A stretch of DNA of 40,943 nt from Mycoplasmoidaceae bacterium (GTDB taxonomy: Bacteria; Bacillota_I; Bacilli_A; Mycoplasmatales; Mycoplasmoidaceae). How positions within the stretch are numbered: position 1 is the first letter of the stretch; each line of letters starts with the position of its first letter. The notes under the pieces were generated by a model. That model did not search any database and was not told the origin of the DNA. It saw nothing but the letters and a program-made list of their open reading frames with translations. The position numbers were made by a program, and so were the translations under genes. Below are positions 32,893 through 40,943 of this stretch, piece after piece. Location: NCBI GenBank assembly GCA_024407815.1, contig JAKSVS010000006.1, forward strand, positions 1-40,943. Reading direction: 5' to 3'.

Positions 32893-34440
32893 ATGAATAA
32901 GAATAGAATTCTGATTTCTGGTATATTTGCTTTCTTACTAATTATTGGTTTGATAGGCACAGCAGTATTGGCTATTTTTGTTAATATGATTTGACCACTT
33001 GTAATTGTTTTGGCAGTGGTTTTGCTTTTGGAAATAATCTTTTCATTTAGGATTATTGTCTCACCAAGAAGTAGCTACGCTAAAGCAAGCTGAATGATTG
33101 TTATTTTAGTTTTTCCAGCAATTGGAATTCTTGTCTTTATTATTTTTGGTGTTTACCCACTTAGAAAAAAACAAAGACAAGCATACTTAGTGCAACAAAA
33201 AAACATAATAAAACACGAAGATTGGGTTTTTTCTGACCAAGTTAGAAAAAACGATGATCTACTTCCACTGTTTGTATATGGTTTAGAAAACCAAATAAAA
33301 CCAGTCAGCAAAGATAACAAAATTGAAATAATTGATGACAACACTCAATTATTTGAAAAATCAGTTGAGTTAGTTCGTTCTGCTAAAGAATATATTAACG
33401 TTCAGAGTTATATTTTTAGCTATTCTGGTTTTTGATCCAAAATATTTTTTACCGAACTTGTTAAAAAAGCGATAGAAGGAGTAAAAGTCAGATTAATTTA
33501 TGACTGACTTGGTGCCCACGGAAGAGTTAACAAAAAAGTCTTTGACAACCTTGAAAAATATGGAGTTGAAGTTGCTTGCTTTAATCCTAAAGGTTTTACA
33601 ATGTTTAAGGGAGCGACAAACTATCGTTTGCACTCTAAATTTGTTATTATTGACAATAAAATAGCGCTATATGGTGGTAGCAACTTCGCAGATGAATATT
33701 TGTCAATGAATTTAGCTAATTGTCATTGAAAAGACACAAATTATTTAATATCAGGGCCAATAGTTAACACAATGAATGTTACATTCATTAATTACTGAAA
33801 TGTCTTTTGTTCAACAAAAAACAAAAAACAAAGTACAAAAAATATTTTGAATGATTCAAGTTTAATTTTTGCTCACAAAAAATTTGATCCTTCGAACACA
33901 ATTGCTCAATTGCTAGTGTTTGAACCTGGTTTTAACGATTACACACTTGAAAATGTTATCTTAAATGCTTTTTATAACGCGAAAAAATCTATAAAGATTT
34001 TAACTCCATATTTCTGTCCACCTGACAGTATTATCGAGGCGTTAAAATCTAGTTATACAAGAGGAATTGACATCCAAATAATTGCTCATAGAAAAAATCA
34101 ACGATATGTGCAAATGATGAATCGAGAAAACTATAAAAAATTAGCTGATATTGGTGTAGATGTTTATGAGTATGATGGTTATTTACACTCTAAATGTATT
34201 ATTATCGACGATAGGTACGTTCAAACTGGTTCATGTAATGTTGATTGAAGATCAATATATCTTAATTTTGAATCAGAAATGATTGTTTATGATAAGGGTT
34301 TTGTTGAAAAAATGATTGAGCACTTTGAAAAAATCAAACTTAACTCTACACTCGAAAGTTCTACTTCATTAGCAAAGAAACTTAACCCATGATCTAGATT
34401 CTTATTAAAGCTATTAAATTTCGGTAAAAGTCTATTTTAA
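32893..34440 (+). CDS. cls: Cardiolipin synthase (phospholipase D family)
   Basis: 515 aa membrane enzyme condensing phosphatidylglycerol to cardiolipin. Two or three N-terminal hydrophobic segments (about 8-35, 37-56, 70-90) precede two PLD domains, each with an HKD motif: HSKFVIIDNKIALYGGSNFAD in the first (split here by function: H-x-K, then GGSN) and HSKCIIIDDRYVQTGSCNVD in the second. NVQSYIF and LTPYFCPP are family segments. It shares a divergent promoter region with tsf. The duplicated structured element follows the stop by 10 nt. Confidence 0.95.
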
Positions 34441-34450
34441 TAAAATAAAT

Positions 34451-34510
34451 TTGTCGTAAGCCCGCACAAAATGAGGCCGGACGACAAATTTTTAATTTTT
34501 TTCAGAAATT
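34451..34510 (+). repeat. Duplicated structured element, copy B (upstream of coiled-coil/recU genes)
   Basis: Same element as 10441-10500 (58/60 identical; differences at 34467 and 34504). The TTGTCGT/ACGACAA stem and T-rich tail are intact; the inner CAT/ATG pairing of copy A is weakened here (CAC). Ends 23 nt before the next ATG. It could also act as the cls terminator. Confidence 0.7.
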
Positions 34511-34533
34511 TTGGGATTTTTTGAGAAGTATAT

Positions 34534-34902
34534 ATGGAAGGATACCCATTAAGGGTATTTAAAATGATGAACAAAAAATTCATTAGAGAAAACTATAATA
34601 TTGATAAGATAATAACGGCACAAGAGTTAGTTAAGTTATCTAAGTCGTATAAAGACAACGAAGAAAAAATAATCGTTTCAATGACCAGAAAGCACAAAAA
34701 CCCACAACAACCGCCAGAATGATTTGCTCAATGGAGCAAAAATGTTTTTGAGGCTAAAATTAAAGCGCTTGAAGAAAATCAAACTAAAGATCATAAGTTA
34801 TTAAAGAAACTTCAAGAAAATCAAGCAAAAGATCATGAGTTGTTGCAAAAAGATCATGAGCTATTGCTTCGGGTTATCAAACTTAATAACTTAAAGTGTT
34901 AA
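34534..34902 (+). CDS. Small coiled-coil protein of unknown function
   Basis: 122 aa; not recognised. Residues 1-60 are basic (MMNKKFIRENYNIDKI, TAQELVKLSKSYKDNEEK). From residue 72 there is a strong coiled coil with repeated units ENQTKDHKLLKKL, ENQAKDHELL, QKDHELLLRV. The DNA of the last two units is also repetitive. The start could instead be Met11/Met12 (34564/34567), which has AAGGG upstream; the longer form has GAGAAG. recU begins 2 nt after its stop, so the two are probably one operon, preceded by the duplicated element. Confidence 0.65.
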
Positions 34903-34904
34903 TT

Positions 34905-35386
34905 ATGCAAACCAACCTAGGAATGTATATCGAACAATTGGTCGATAGAACAATTGTTTATTACCAAACAAATAATATTGGTGTTTTAGAAAAAAACAAA
35001 TACCCATCAAAGTCCTAAAACATATTAATGAATCAACAGTAGTTGCTAAATTGGTTGCTAAAGCAAAAGTTGATTATTTTGGTTTTATTAACAATAAATA
35101 TGTGGAGATAGAGTGCAAACAAACAAAACATCAATATTTTGATATGCAACTATTAAAACACCACCAAATTGATTATCTTAAGCAAATAGACAATATTGGT
35201 TGTTTAGCTTTTGTCTTTATCTACTTTGAGTTATATGACAAAATAATTGGATTAACTTATGGTCAATTATTAAAATGTAGAAAACAAGCAAAGAAAAATG
35301 CTCTACCATTTGATCTTGTGGCAGAGCATGGAACTGAAATAGAGGTTGTCTATCCGGGAATTTTAAATATTATTAAATTATTTTAA
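34905..35386 (+). pseudogene. recU: RecU Holliday-junction resolvase, one frameshift
   Basis: RecU cleaves four-way junctions in recombination and segregation. The N-terminus MQTNLGMYIEQLVDRTIVYY is read from 34905 to a TAA at 35016. The remainder (KVLKHINESTVVAKLVAKAK, VDYFGFINNKYVEIECKQTK with the nuclease D...E-x-K, HHQIDYLKQI, IIKLF at the end) is in another frame. One extra A in the A7 tract at 34990-34996 would join them into a 160-aa protein of normal order. Either a recent loss, slippage-controlled expression, or an indel error. The 3' end overlaps the rpiB-like gene by 9 bp. Confidence 0.8.
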
Positions 35387-36346
35387 ATCGATTGGAAGAT
35401 CAATTGTTTTTTCAATTTTAATTGCTTTAAATTTCTTTTGGTCTAAAGCAAAACCTAAATCATCAATGAAAGCATAAGTTGGGTTTGCTTTAGGTTTAGT
35501 TTGTAGATGTGTATCTACAGTTTTTAGTGCTTCAGCCTTAGTTGAGAACTTAGCACCCATTACTAATGTATTAACACCATAAACTTGACGAGCAATTTTT
35601 GCATTATCAGGTGTCATACATACACAAGCTCTAATCCCTTTAAACTTGTTTAAAGTGTTGGCAATACCCATACCAGTTCAACACAAACCAATAGCATAGC
35701 TTGCTTGGGCATAATGTTTTGTCATAGCAATACCATACAATGAGTAGTGAGTTGAATCAAGTGAATTTGTTCCTACATCTATTACTTTATATCCTTTTTC
35801 AATTAAGTGGTCTTTCACTACTTCTTTTAAAGTAAAACCGGCGTGATCTGAACCAATAACGACGGTTTTAGTCGGTTTGCTTGAAAACTTAATTGCTTTT
35901 GTTGTAGTGGCAGAAATACCACCATGGATAATTTGCAATCTTGTGCAATGTCTTCCTGCTTCGAATTCTGCTACGCAGAATGCGTTGATAATGTTATTCA
36001 ATTTTGCTGGTTCTGTTCTAAGCAAAGGAATAATACATACTTTAGTATTATTGTGAGCACGTGATAAATATGCTGAATACTCATCAAATGCTGTTGTTGC
36101 AACCTGGCCTTTCATTTTAGAAAAGAAAAGGAATGGTCCATAGGCATAATCATCAATTATTATTATTCTTTTGAATTTACCTTTATAGAAATCATCATAT
36201 GCCTTAGTGAATACTTTTCTTCAATTTGCATCATTATATTTTTCAATTAGGTCTTTGCTTTCTTCCAAAAAATGGTTGTCTTTAACAACTGGCAAAACTT
36301 TATAAGTTTTCTCCATTGAATCTTTTATTAAAACTTTAATTCTCAT
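35378..36346 (-). CDS. Tandem RpiB/LacAB-family sugar-phosphate isomerase
   Basis: 322 aa, about twice the normal RpiB length. The C-terminal half (from about residue 157) is a good RpiB: VVIGSDHAGFTLKEVVKDHL, KVIDVGTNS, AIGLCWTGMGIANTLN (catalytic Cys kept; family ICGTGIG has Gly where this has TGA-encoded Trp), KGIRACVCMTPDNAKIAR. The usual His in the HDPYSA region is missing. The N-terminal half looks like a degenerate second copy, ending with AFCVAEFEAGRHCTRLQII, which matches the RpiB C-terminal FxxxxFEGGRHxRR. Likely pentose-phosphate isomerisation. TATAAT is 10 nt before the ATG. Confidence 0.75.
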
Positions 36347-36356
36347 ACTTACTTTT

Positions 36357-36362
36357 ATTATA
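36357..36362 (-). promoter_or_regulatory. -10 box of the rpiB-like gene
   Basis: TATAAT 10 nt before the ATG, no Shine-Dalgarno. Confidence 0.45.
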
Positions 36363-36368
36363 TATTGA

Positions 36369-36405
36369 AAAAAATAAAAAAGGTACTGTACAGTACCTCT
36401 TTTTA
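36369..36405 (-). terminator. Intrinsic terminator after tuf
   Basis: Perfect palindrome AGGTACTG-TA-CAGTACCT flanked by A- and T-rich runs, giving a hairpin plus U-tract on the minus strand 24 nt after the tuf stop. Confidence 0.88.
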
Positions 36406-36421
36406 AATATTCGAAGAAAAA

Positions 36422-37606
36422 TTAAGCAATAATTTCGGTAACGTTACCAGCACCTACTGTGTGGCCACCTTCTCGAATAGAGAATTTTGAACCTTTTTCA
36501 ATTGCTACTGGAGCAATTAATTCAACAGTAATTTCTGCGTTATCGCCAGGCATTATCATGTCAACGCCTTGAGCAAGTTCGATAGAACCTGTTACATCTG
36601 TAGTTCTAAAGTAGAATTGAGGTCTATAACCTTGGTGGAAAGCAGTGTGACGTCCACCTTCTTCTTTCTTAAGAGCATAGATTTGAGCTTTAAATTTCTT
36701 GTATGGTTTAATTGAACCAGTCTTAGCTAGTACTTGTCCACGTTCAACGTCTGTACGTTCAACACCACGTAATAGAATACCAGCGTTATCACCAGCGATA
36801 GCTGAGTCTAGAGTTTTTCTAAACATTTCAATACCAGTAACAACAACTTTTCTTGTTGGTCTTAAACCAACAATTTCTACTTCGTCGTTCATTTTAACTT
36901 CGCCACGTTCTACACGGCCAGTTACAACTGTACCACGACCAGTAATTGTGAAGATGTCTTCGATTGGAAGTAAGAATGGTTTGTCAGTTTCACGAACTGG
37001 ATCAGGGATGTATGAGTCAACAGCATCCAATAGTTCTTGAATCTTAGCTTCTCATTCAGCTTTACCTTGTAGGGCACCCAATGCTGAACCAAAAATCATT
37101 GGAACATTGTCACCATCAAAGCCATAGCTAGATAGTAAGTCTCTAATATCCATTTCAACTAGTTCTTTAACTTCTTTGTCTGTTACAACATCACACTTGT
37201 TGATAAAGACAACGATTTTAGGAACACCTACTTGTCTTGCAAGTAGAATGTGTTCACGAGTTTGAGGCATAGCACCGTCTGATGCAGCAACTACTAGAAT
37301 TGCTCCATCCATTTGCGCAGCACCTGTAATCATGTTCTTTACATAGTCTGCGTGTCCTGGACAGTCAACGTGAGCATAGTGTCTTTTTGCAGTTTGATAT
37401 TCAACGTGTGCAGTATTAATTGTAATACCACGCGCTTTTTCTTCTGGCGCACTATCAATTTGTGCGTAGTCTTTCTTTTCTGCTAAACCTTTTTTTGCTA
37501 AGTATGTACAGATAGCAGCAGTTAAAGTTGTTTTACCGTGGTCAATGTGGCCAATGGTACCAACGTTAACGTGTGGTTTAGTACGATCGAATTTTCCGAT
37601 TGCCAT
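36422..37606 (-). CDS. tuf: Elongation factor Tu
   Basis: 394 aa, canonical. GTPase motifs: [14 protein letters not shown] (P-loop), [12 protein letters not shown] (switch I), [20 protein letters not shown] (switch II), and NKCDVV. Domains 2 and 3 are complete ([16 protein letters not shown], ...[15 protein letters not shown]). Conserved Trp in KAEWEAK is TGA. Strong Shine-Dalgarno AAGGAG. Single-gene unit with its own promoter and terminator. Confidence 0.99.
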
Positions 37607-37644
37607 ATTATTTTTCTCCTTAAATTTTTGTAATATGTATATAT

Positions 37645-37672
37645 ATTATATAGAGAAATGGTTTTTTGTCTT
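37645..37672 (-). promoter_or_regulatory. tuf promoter
   Basis: Minus strand AAGACA (-35, four of six consensus) and TATAAT (-10) with a 16-bp spacer, followed by a 38-nt leader carrying AAGGAG. Confidence 0.6.
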
Positions 37673-37683
37673 AAAAAAAGTAA

Positions 37684-37714
37684 TAAAAAACTTCTGATTT
37701 AATCAGAAGTTTGT
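37684..37714 (-). terminator. Intrinsic terminator after the InlB-repeat lipoprotein gene
   Basis: AAACTTCTGA / TCAGAAGTTT stem with T-rich flanks on both strands; on the minus strand it ends the 37732 gene, and it insulates tuf. Confidence 0.8.
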
Positions 37715-37731
37715 TTTTGGGAGGAACTATG

Positions 37732-39179
37732 CTATTGGAAACGGGCTGTTAACGACCAATCTTTAGTTACGGTAAACGTATAAGATTTATCTTTAGAAAC
37801 TCTGACATCTGCATCGTATCAACCAACAAACTTAGCAATGACAACAGTTGCAGTAACAGCAACTGATGTACCATAAGCGTATGTTCCACCGCCAGAAATT
37901 TCACAATCTGGTTTAGCGCCACTTTTTTCCAAAGTAATCGTATAGTAGTTAATATTTTCACTTAGCAGTTAATGATACATTACCAGTAACACTAAATGTA
38001 TAACTTGCAGATGAAGATATTAATGTTGAACCATTATATCAACCAGCAAAAGTATAGCCTGTATTTGTTGTCGCTTTAACAGTAACTGATGAACCATAAG
38101 TGTAGCTTCCACCACCTGATACGCTACCACCTGCAGTTGGACTAGCAGCTACCGAAACTGTGTAATTATTAGCTGTAAACTTAGCAGTTAAGTTAACAGG
38201 ACCAGCTACAGTAAATGTATAGTTAGCATCTGTTGATACTTTAGTACCAGCGCTGTTATATCAACCATCAAATGTGTAGCCTGGGTTTAATATTGCAACA
38301 ACTGTTACATTATCACCGTAAACAAATTCACTCTTTCCACCAGCAATTTGAGCGCTACCACCAGCAGCCGGGGAAGTATTCAAATATAGCACTATATTTA
38401 ATTTGAGTAAATTGAGCTGTTAAGCTAATAGCACTAGCTACAGTAAATGTGTAGTTTTCATCTGTTGATACTATGCTACCTGTTGCATCATCACATCAGC
38501 CATTGAATGAATAACCAGGATTAGCAGTAGCTGTAACAGTTGTTGATGAACCATAAGGGAAATCTCCACCACCAGTAACAATTCCACCCGCAGCAGGAAC
38601 AGCTGCAACAGAAACGGTGTAATCTTTTGGATGAACCTTAGCGATTATCTTAGTATTACCAGTTAATGTGAATTTGTATACTGTATCATTACCTAAATTA
38701 TCTCCGGTTTCTGCATCAAATCAACCATCTCAATCGTAATTTGTTTTAACATCACGATGTAGTCGGACAGTATCACCATATTCATAATATTCTTTTGGTT
38801 CTTCGATTGAAACATCACAGCCTTCGGGACAGTTAGTACTTACTTCAACACTGAATTTGCCTTGAACGAACCTAGCTACTAAGTTTGTGTTCTTGGTTAC
38901 ATTGAAGGTATATGTACCTTCAGTTGATACTGATTCACTATGATCATCATATCAACCAGAGAATGATCAACCTGAATCAGGTATAGCTTGAACAGTTACT
39001 TGATCATTGTATTTATATTCAGTTTTTTCACCAATAACTTTTGCATTTCCATTTCCTTCGGTTGCAACTCTAATAAAAAACTTGCCAGTTTTTGCCGCAC
39101 AACTTGTCAAGCTAGTTAATGGAATAGCCACAGAGGCTAATGCAATAACTGATAGAAAAACTGTTCTTTTAACTTTCAT
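37732..39179 (-). pseudogene. InlB-B-repeat surface lipoprotein, two frameshifts
   Basis: Signal peptide KRTVFLSVIALASVAIPL with lipobox LTSC, then six repeats of about 70 aa of the divergent InlB B-repeat type (pattern GGxxxYGSSVTVTATxNxGYxFxGWY ... YTFTVxxxxSLTAxF). The first frame stops at 38355 in repeat 4 (274 aa). A second open frame covers repeats 4-5 and stops at 37949; the last frame carries repeat 6 and ends ...SLTARFQ. Shift sites are near 38375-38385 and at the T4 run 37955-37958. AGGATT before the ATG and TATAAT at 39220-39225 support the start. Likely an adhesin-type or host-facing protein, now broken or variable. Confidence 0.78.
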
Positions 39180-39219
39180 TATTAATCCTAACAATTCTTT
39201 TAACTTACTAATATTGTAC

Positions 39220-39225
39220 ATTATA
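39220..39225 (-). promoter_or_regulatory. -10 box of the InlB-repeat gene
   Basis: TATAAT giving a leader of about 35 nt with AGGATT. The -35 position falls at the edge of the IS element end. Confidence 0.45.
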
Positions 39226-39237
39226 TTTGGCTTAGGT

Positions 39238-40306
39238 TCCAAAAATGTGTGATAAAAGCATAATTTTTATTGGTTAAAACCATTATATTTTTTGCTTCGA
39301 CTATCTAAGTATAAGACAACTAAATTATTTTTAGTTAAATAGTTTGATCCCCTATGTAGTCACATTAATGATTTAATTTGTGAATTTATGCCACCTTCTA
39401 ACCCATTATTTGTTCGTGGAATATTTGGTTCATTTGTAAATGTAAATAATACATTCATATCCAAATATCTTTTTAATGTTCTATATGCACTTCAAATATT
39501 TTTATGTGTTCTAAATCACTTACCATTTTCGTTGTATGTTTTTTCATAAATAAAATCTTTATATTTTATGAACCAATTATTCAACCACTCAGTTCAGATC
39601 TCAGACATTTCTTTTGCAGAATGGTGTGGAGTGTCTTTAATTCTTTTTAATAAAAGCTTTCCAATTTCCAGTAATTCTTTTCCGCACTCGGTTTTGGGAT
39701 TGAGTGATAATTTTGTTTTTATTCTTTGCCATACATGGAATATGCAAATTTGGATCTTGGTTTTCGGTCTAAGCAATGAAATTGCTTTATCCTAGTGCAA
39801 AGATTCAAATTTGCATTTGACATGTATGAAAACGTGTATTAACAAAACTAACTCAGAATCCACAAAGTGAAGCGGGTAAAAAAACTGCTAGAAATAGGCA
39901 AATTTTTGCTAACAAAAGTCAGAGATAAAAATACAGCCGATCTTTGAATTACATGATTAGATGATTGATACAATCGTTTTGAATCTTTCATCAAAGAAAG
40001 AACTTACGGAGAAAACAAAAGAAAATGATTTTACACACACAAAAATATTTGAAGTGCATATAGAACATTAAAAAGATATTTAGATAGCAGAATGCTATTA
40101 ACTTTTCTAGAAGATAAGGATATTCCACGAACAAATAATGGACTTGAAGGTGGCATAAATTCGCAGATCAAAAGAAAGATTAATTGTAAAAGAAATATAA
40201 GTGCAAATAATAGAAACAACATAATTATGTTATACTTAAGTTATCGGAGCAAAATTAACGAACAAAATTCGTTACTAAAACCTTGTTTCCATCACACATT
40301 TTTGAA
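39238..40306. mobile_element. Palindromic fusion of two IS256/IS1249-type element halves
   Basis: The outer ends are 16-bp inverted repeats: 39238-39253, and 40291-40306 (ATCACACATTTTTGAA; 15 of 16 match). Inside are two diverged transposase C-terminal halves reading outward from the centre, so both ends correspond to the same (3') IS end. The fusion point is the palindrome AAGCAAT-GAA-ATTGCTT at 39771-39787. No target duplication is evident. It sits between two broken surface-protein genes. Confidence 0.75.
39267..39787 (-). pseudogene. Transposase C-terminal half, left arm (IS256 family, IS1249-like)
   Basis: About 170 residues with no N-terminus: AISLLRPKTKIQICIFHVWQ, then TECGKELLEIGKLLL, WTEWLNNWF, THKNIWSAYRTLKRYL, PRTNNGLEGGINSQIK and WLHRGSNYL. 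The NNGLEGGINSQIK...HRG ending is typical of the IS1249 group of IS256 transposases, with the Glu of LEGG the probable third catalytic acid. The upstream catalytic Asp region is absent; a TAG closes the frame just beyond the fusion point. Not functional alone. Confidence 0.75.
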
Positions 40307-40313
40307 AAATTAG
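39771..40313 (+). pseudogene. Transposase C-terminal half, right arm (IS256 family, IS1249-like)
   Basis: About 180 residues homologous to the left arm: LLYPSAKIQICIWHVWKR, GKKLLEIGKFLL, LWITWLDDWY, THKNIWSAYRTLKRYL, PRTNNGLEGGINSQIK. The HRG motif of the left arm is changed (NCKRNISANNRNN). Some DNA stretches are nearly identical to the left arm (the THKNIWSAYRTLKRYL codons), others are clearly diverged, so two different source copies were joined. The N-terminal half is missing. Confidence 0.75.
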
Positions 40314-40316
40314 CCA

Positions 40317-40943
40317 TTATTTTACTTTTACTACTCAATGGGAACTATCAAATGCCATAGTTTGATCACTTGCGATTTTAAAATAAGATTCTCAGTTGCT
40401 TTTTTGAGATGAATTATTAATAAGTATAATTCCTTTATCATCCACATCTTTAAATGTTCTAAGTTGGCCCCAACCTTCCGGTGTTTTAGTGACAGTAAAT
40501 TGTGAAATATCAATTGACAATAAATTTACGCAGCACAAAAAAGCACCATCACCAATAGTAGTGACACTGCTTGGAATAGTCACTGATGCTAGACTTGTGC
40601 AATCCCGAAAAGCATTTTCACCGATTCCTGCCACTGGCTTACCATTAAATGTTGCAGGAATCACCGCTTGCTTTATATATTTTTTTTGCTTTTAGTAAGA
40701 GTATATGATTTTCCACTTGCATCAAGTGTAAATTCGAAATCTGTTTTTTGTACTGTTACATTAAATGTTGCAGTCTTAGTTGTATCTTGCTTTGCAGCGA
40801 TAGTTATCTGTTGTGGACCTTCAGAATCCAATACGGTTTCTTCGGTAGGTGTAGATGTATATTCCTCAGGATTAAGTTGTCTATTTGATCCATTATTGAA
40901 ATGACCTGTGACAACTAATCCAGTTAAATTAAGGTTTTCACCA
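40317..40943 (-). pseudogene. Ig-like/BspA-type LRR surface protein, C-terminal part, one frameshift (runs off the right edge)
   Basis: The N-terminal part in view (TGLVVTGHFNNGSNRQL, then ITIAAKQDTTKTATFNVTV) looks like a bacterial Ig-like domain. The C-terminal part is a BspA-type LRR: GENAFRDCTSLASVTIP, TTIGDGAFLCCVNLLSIDIS. The two parts are in different frames and meet at an A8 tract (T8 on plus, 40680-40687); A9 would restore one frame. The ending (SSHWVVKVK) resembles that of the 14050-16618 protein, so the IS end, 10 bp away, has probably not truncated it. The start and signal peptide lie outside the window. Confidence 0.7.

Noticed and set aside
36699..37040. Plus-strand ORF of 113 codons inside tuf
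   Set aside because: Antisense shadow of EF-Tu; no motif, no ribosome-binding site.
37732..39179. Regular repeats considered as a CRISPR-like array
   Set aside because: The roughly 210-bp periodicity encodes InlB-type protein repeats; there are no short identical repeats with unique spacers.
39568..39795. Plus-strand ORF over the left transposase arm, and the minus ORF at 40031-40222
   Set aside because: They are antisense shadows of the two transposase fragments, mirroring each other because the arms are inverted copies.
39229..40315. Target-site duplication flanking the IS element
   Set aside because: The 8-9 bp on each side do not match as direct repeats.

Overview
The window reads as a mollicute (mycoplasma-type) chromosome. 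It is AT-rich, and UGA must be read as tryptophan: conserved Trp codons are TGA in the thioredoxin WCGPC motif and in IleS, TopA, PolC and EF-Tu. All translations here use genetic code 4. The species cannot be named from sequence alone. Two MEP-pathway enzymes (Dxr, IspH), which many mycoplasmas lack, and several Bspa-type leucine-rich-repeat and InlB-repeat lipoproteins narrow the field to MEP-retaining mollicutes (inference).

Layout. 1-1561 (minus): start of rpsD, a HIT-family protein and a Bax-inhibitor-1-like membrane protein. 1599-3503 (plus): TlyA and DinB. 3493-6204 (minus): IleS. 6263-9763: ispH, a divergent alanine-dehydrogenase-like gene, then rpsP-rplS-trmD. 9806-13915: a YdeI/OmdA-like gene, dprA-topA-trxA and rpmG. 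14050-17640: a frameshifted LRR lipoprotein gene overlapping an unknown membrane-protein gene. 17708-20222: rpmG-secE-nusG-rpsB. 20235-32839 is one long minus-strand block: broken ParA-like gene, rsmG, mnmG, tRNA-Gln, rnpB, polC, dxr, cdsA, frr, pyrH, tsf. Its right part keeps the ancestral tsf-pyrH-frr-(uppS)-cdsA-dxr-(rseP-proS)-polC order without the bracketed genes. 32893-35386 (plus): cardiolipin synthase, a coiled-coil protein and a frameshifted recU. 35378-37606 (minus): tandem RpiB-like protein and tuf. 37732-40943 is an accessory zone: a frameshifted InlB-repeat lipoprotein, a palindromic fusion of two transposase halves, and a frameshifted Ig/LRR protein running off the end.

Main signals beyond ordinary housekeeping. 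(1) A structured element of about 60 bp occurs twice, at 10441 and 34451, with 58 of 60 bases identical. Each copy lies just upstream of recombination or competence-type genes (dprA; coiled-coil protein plus recU). (2) The 39238-40306 element is two diverged IS256/IS1249-type transposase C-terminal halves joined head to head at a 17-nt palindrome, so both outer ends are the same IS end. (3) Frameshifts cluster in surface-protein, recU and ParA-like genes, several at poly-A tracts, while roughly 25 kb of housekeeping CDS is clean. (4) Many genes have TATAAT only 6-13 nt before ATG and no Shine-Dalgarno sequence, whereas others have 30-40 nt leaders with a clear one; this suggests two initiation classes.
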